From an uncultured Verrucomicrobia subdivision 3 bacterium (lineage in GTDB: Bacteria > Verrucomicrobiota > Verrucomicrobiia > Limisphaerales > DASXHY01): a stretch of 64,000 bases of DNA. The translations under genes were made by a program, and so were the position numbers. The stretch spans positions 186,001-250,000 of the forward strand of contig CALBZA010000004.1 in NCBI GenBank assembly GCA_937890005.1, read 5' to 3'. The notes below the pieces were generated by a model. That model was not told where the DNA came from. It saw only the letters and a list, made by a program, of their open reading frames with translations, and did not search any database. Below, one piece after another: positions 62,608 through 64,000 of this stretch (the first letter of the stretch is position 1; every line of letters begins with the position of its first letter).

Positions 62608-63621
62608 TCAAAGCAGCTCGCTCTGTTGAGGCGCGTCGGGTTTGGGTGCGGTCTCGGACGATTCTTCCGAGGATGAAAAAACCGGCGGTTGATCTTCGAC
62701 CGGTTCCGTTGTGGCAGTTTCCACTTCCGTAGGTTCGCTCATGGCGGATTCGACTTCGGCGGGTTCGGATGCCGCGGTGGTGGATTGATCTTCCAACTCA
62801 GGTGTTGCTGATGAATCTGCTGGAGTTTCTTCGGATTCGGTGGCAGCGGATTGCAACTTCACCATTGCCGGACGAATCAAACGGCCCTGGAATGTGTAAC
62901 CGGGCGCGAGTGTGAGTTCGACGGTGGCTCCTTCCGGGGCTTTGGCATCCGGACCTTCCATGAGCTGATGACGGTTCTGATCGAACACCTCGCCCTGTGC
63001 GGCCGCGAAGGCTCCCAGTCCGATTCGTCGGGCGGAATCGAGACACGCTGCCTGGAAACGTCCCAACTGTTCTGCAATGCCGGGTTGTTGGGAGCGAAGA
63101 GCGGCCTGATGAACAGCGAAGACGTGGTCGAGAATTCTCACGACAACCTGAAGCCATTCGACTTCGCCGCGGCGCAACTTGTCGATTTCCAGCCGAAGCG
63201 TCGCCTTCTCGCTGTCGTTGGTTTTCTTGATGAACTCGTTGAAAGCCTGCACTTCGGCCGCCATTCCTTCGGCGATCGATCGGGCAGCAGCGGAGGTTTT
63301 GTCCGCGGATTCGCGAATGGTTTGCCACTGGCTGGTGGCGTAGCCGATCTGGCCGGCGAGTTGTTCGAGATTTTTCAGCTGCGAAGCGACGGTGATGAGC
63401 TGGTTGGACTCCGCGAACTTCAGCTCGGCCTGATATTCCTTGAGATAAGGCGTGATGCTGATCCAGGCGCCAATCGCGACGCACGCGACGTACACACACA
63501 GTTCGATCACGCCGTTGGGCGTCGTGCTCCGGGTGCTCACGAACCAGGCAAGCGCGAGCAGCAGGGCATCGCCCAGAAAGAACGGCCACTTGGAAATCTT
63601 CGGCGCTGAGGAGGCAGTCAT
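62608..63621 (-). CDS. Membrane-anchored GrpE-like protein
   Basis: This 337-residue protein has two N-terminal membrane segments (residues 12-29 and about 37-56), then a long helical coiled-coil region (about 60-180) and a GrpE-like end (about 205-256) with EVFDQNRHQLMEGPD and APGYTFQGRLIRPAMVKL, close to the GrpE signature. The final 80 residues are rich in Glu, Ser and Thr. GrpE is normally a soluble exchange factor for DnaK. The start is ATG 63621; an ATG at 63642 is also possible. The gene converges on addA. Whether it acts on DnaK is not shown. Confidence 0.75.
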   Translation of the reverse strand: MTASSAPKISKWPFFLGDALLLALAWFVSTRSTTPNGVIELCVYVACVAIGAWISITPYLKEYQAELKFAESNQLITVASQLKNLEQLAGQIGYATSQWQTIRESADKTSAAARSIAEGMAAEVQAFNEFIKKTNDSEKATLRLEIDKLRRGEVEWLQVVVRILDHVFAVHQAALRSQQPGIAEQLGRFQAACLDSARRIGLGAFAAAQGEVFDQNRHQLMEGPDAKAPEGATVELTLAPGYTFQGRLIRPAMVKLQSAATESEETPADSSATPELEDQSTTAASEPAEVESAMSEPTEVETATTEPVEDQPPVFSSSEESSETAPKPDAPQQSELL

Positions 63622-63702
63622 CGTGCGATTGGTGTAAAGCATGCCCGAAGGCAGTTCAAGTTTTCCTCGACTCACGGGTTCAAACCCACCAAATGATTCG
63701 CA

Positions 63703-64000
63703 ATGCGCAGATGCGTCATTTTCAATCCCACTGCCAAAGGCGACAAGGCGCGCCACTTCCGCCAGCACCTTGGAGAGATCGGTGCGGATGCGGTTCTCAA
63801 GCAAACGGAGTGCGCCGGCGATGCGCGCCGTCTTGCCCGCGAAGCTGTCGGTGAAGGATTCGATGTCATCGTGGCCGCGGGTGGTGACGGCACGGTAAAC
63901 GAAGTGTTGAATGGCATGGGCGATGTGCCGGACGGTTTTGCGCGGTCGGCGTTGGGCGTGTTGCCGTTGGGGACGGTGAATGTTTTCGCGCGGGAACTTC
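63703..64000 (+). CDS. Diacylglycerol kinase/YegS-family lipid kinase (partial, cut by window end)
   Basis: The last 298 bases encode at least 99 residues of a DagK-catalytic-domain protein. MRRCVIFNPTAKGDKARH and then VIVAAGGDGTVNEVLNGMGD carry the NP..G and GGDGT signatures, and LGVLPLGTVNVFAREL is also typical. Such enzymes phosphorylate diacylglycerol, sphingosine or related lipids. The ATG at 63703 is the first after an in-frame TGA at 63694. The gene is divergent from the GrpE-like gene with about 80 bases between starts, and its 3' end lies outside the window. Confidence 0.88.
   Translation, partial: MRRCVIFNPTAKGDKARHFRQHLGEIGADAVLKQTECAGDARRLAREAVGEGFDVIVAAGGDGTVNEVLNGMGDVPDGFARSALGVLPLGTVNVFAREL

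Overview
The window is a gene-dense, GC-moderate bacterial chromosome segment of about 64 kb. Several traits point to Verrucomicrobiota, probably the Pedosphaera/Limisphaera side: membrane proteins of the RDD, GYF and DUF58 types around a MoxR ATPase, a subtilase ending in an SSDLEDW-type domain, many dispersed hairpin repeats of a kind seen in PVC bacteria, and a one-piece tmRNA. The phylum is inferred from content; there is no rRNA or tRNA gene in the window to confirm it.

Layout. 0.25-5.3 kb: glucose-6-phosphate isomerase, mnmG, an enolase-superfamily epimerase and a small conserved protein. 5.5-11 kb: a glycosyltransferase, UDP-galactopyranose mutase and a GH2 glycosidase in tight succession, suggesting galactofuranose-type glycan metabolism. 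11-13.5 kb: a MobA-like nucleotidyltransferase divergent from an amgK-murU pair for peptidoglycan-sugar recycling. 13.5-15.2 kb: a rhomboid protease with N-terminal zinc ribbons and the tmRNA gene (tag ANEELALAA). 15.3-19.9 kb: groEL, groES and dnaK on the minus strand, with a good intrinsic terminator after groEL, a hairpin-rich repeat between dnaK and groES, and a near-consensus sigma-54 promoter before dnaK. 20-21.5 kb: pyrE, a small membrane protein and a thioredoxin-fold protein.

21.6-32.1 kb, minus strand: a long set of coupled genes for RDD, zinc-finger, DUF4129, DUF4350, MoxR, DUF58 and SpoIIM-like proteins. Stop/start overlaps are usually 4 bases, but the run is broken between moxR and the DUF58 gene by an IS200-type transposase flanked by inverted hairpins. 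32.3-37.4 kb: a nickel (or cobalt) uptake locus made of an ECF transporter (CbiM-PDGLE fusion, CbiQ, CbiO), a divergent TonB-dependent receptor and NikR. 37.4-46.6 kb: a CoA-binding protein, a chemoreceptor fused to hemerythrin (one iron ligand replaced), a subtilisin-like protease, an MFS transporter and MutS. 46.7-54 kb: a 2,050-residue alpha-2-macroglobulin with an embedded LysM domain, followed by a secreted DUF4412-like protein. 54-64 kb: a beta-CASP RNase, AddB and AddA, a membrane-anchored GrpE-like protein, and the start of a diacylglycerol-kinase-family gene cut by the window end.

The points most worth following up are the LysM inserted in the macroglobulin, the sigma-54 promoter of dnaK, the membrane GrpE-like protein, the transposase that splits the MoxR operon, the AAACTCGAAA-type repeats that enter MutS and macroglobulin coding sequence, and the candidate NikR sites.
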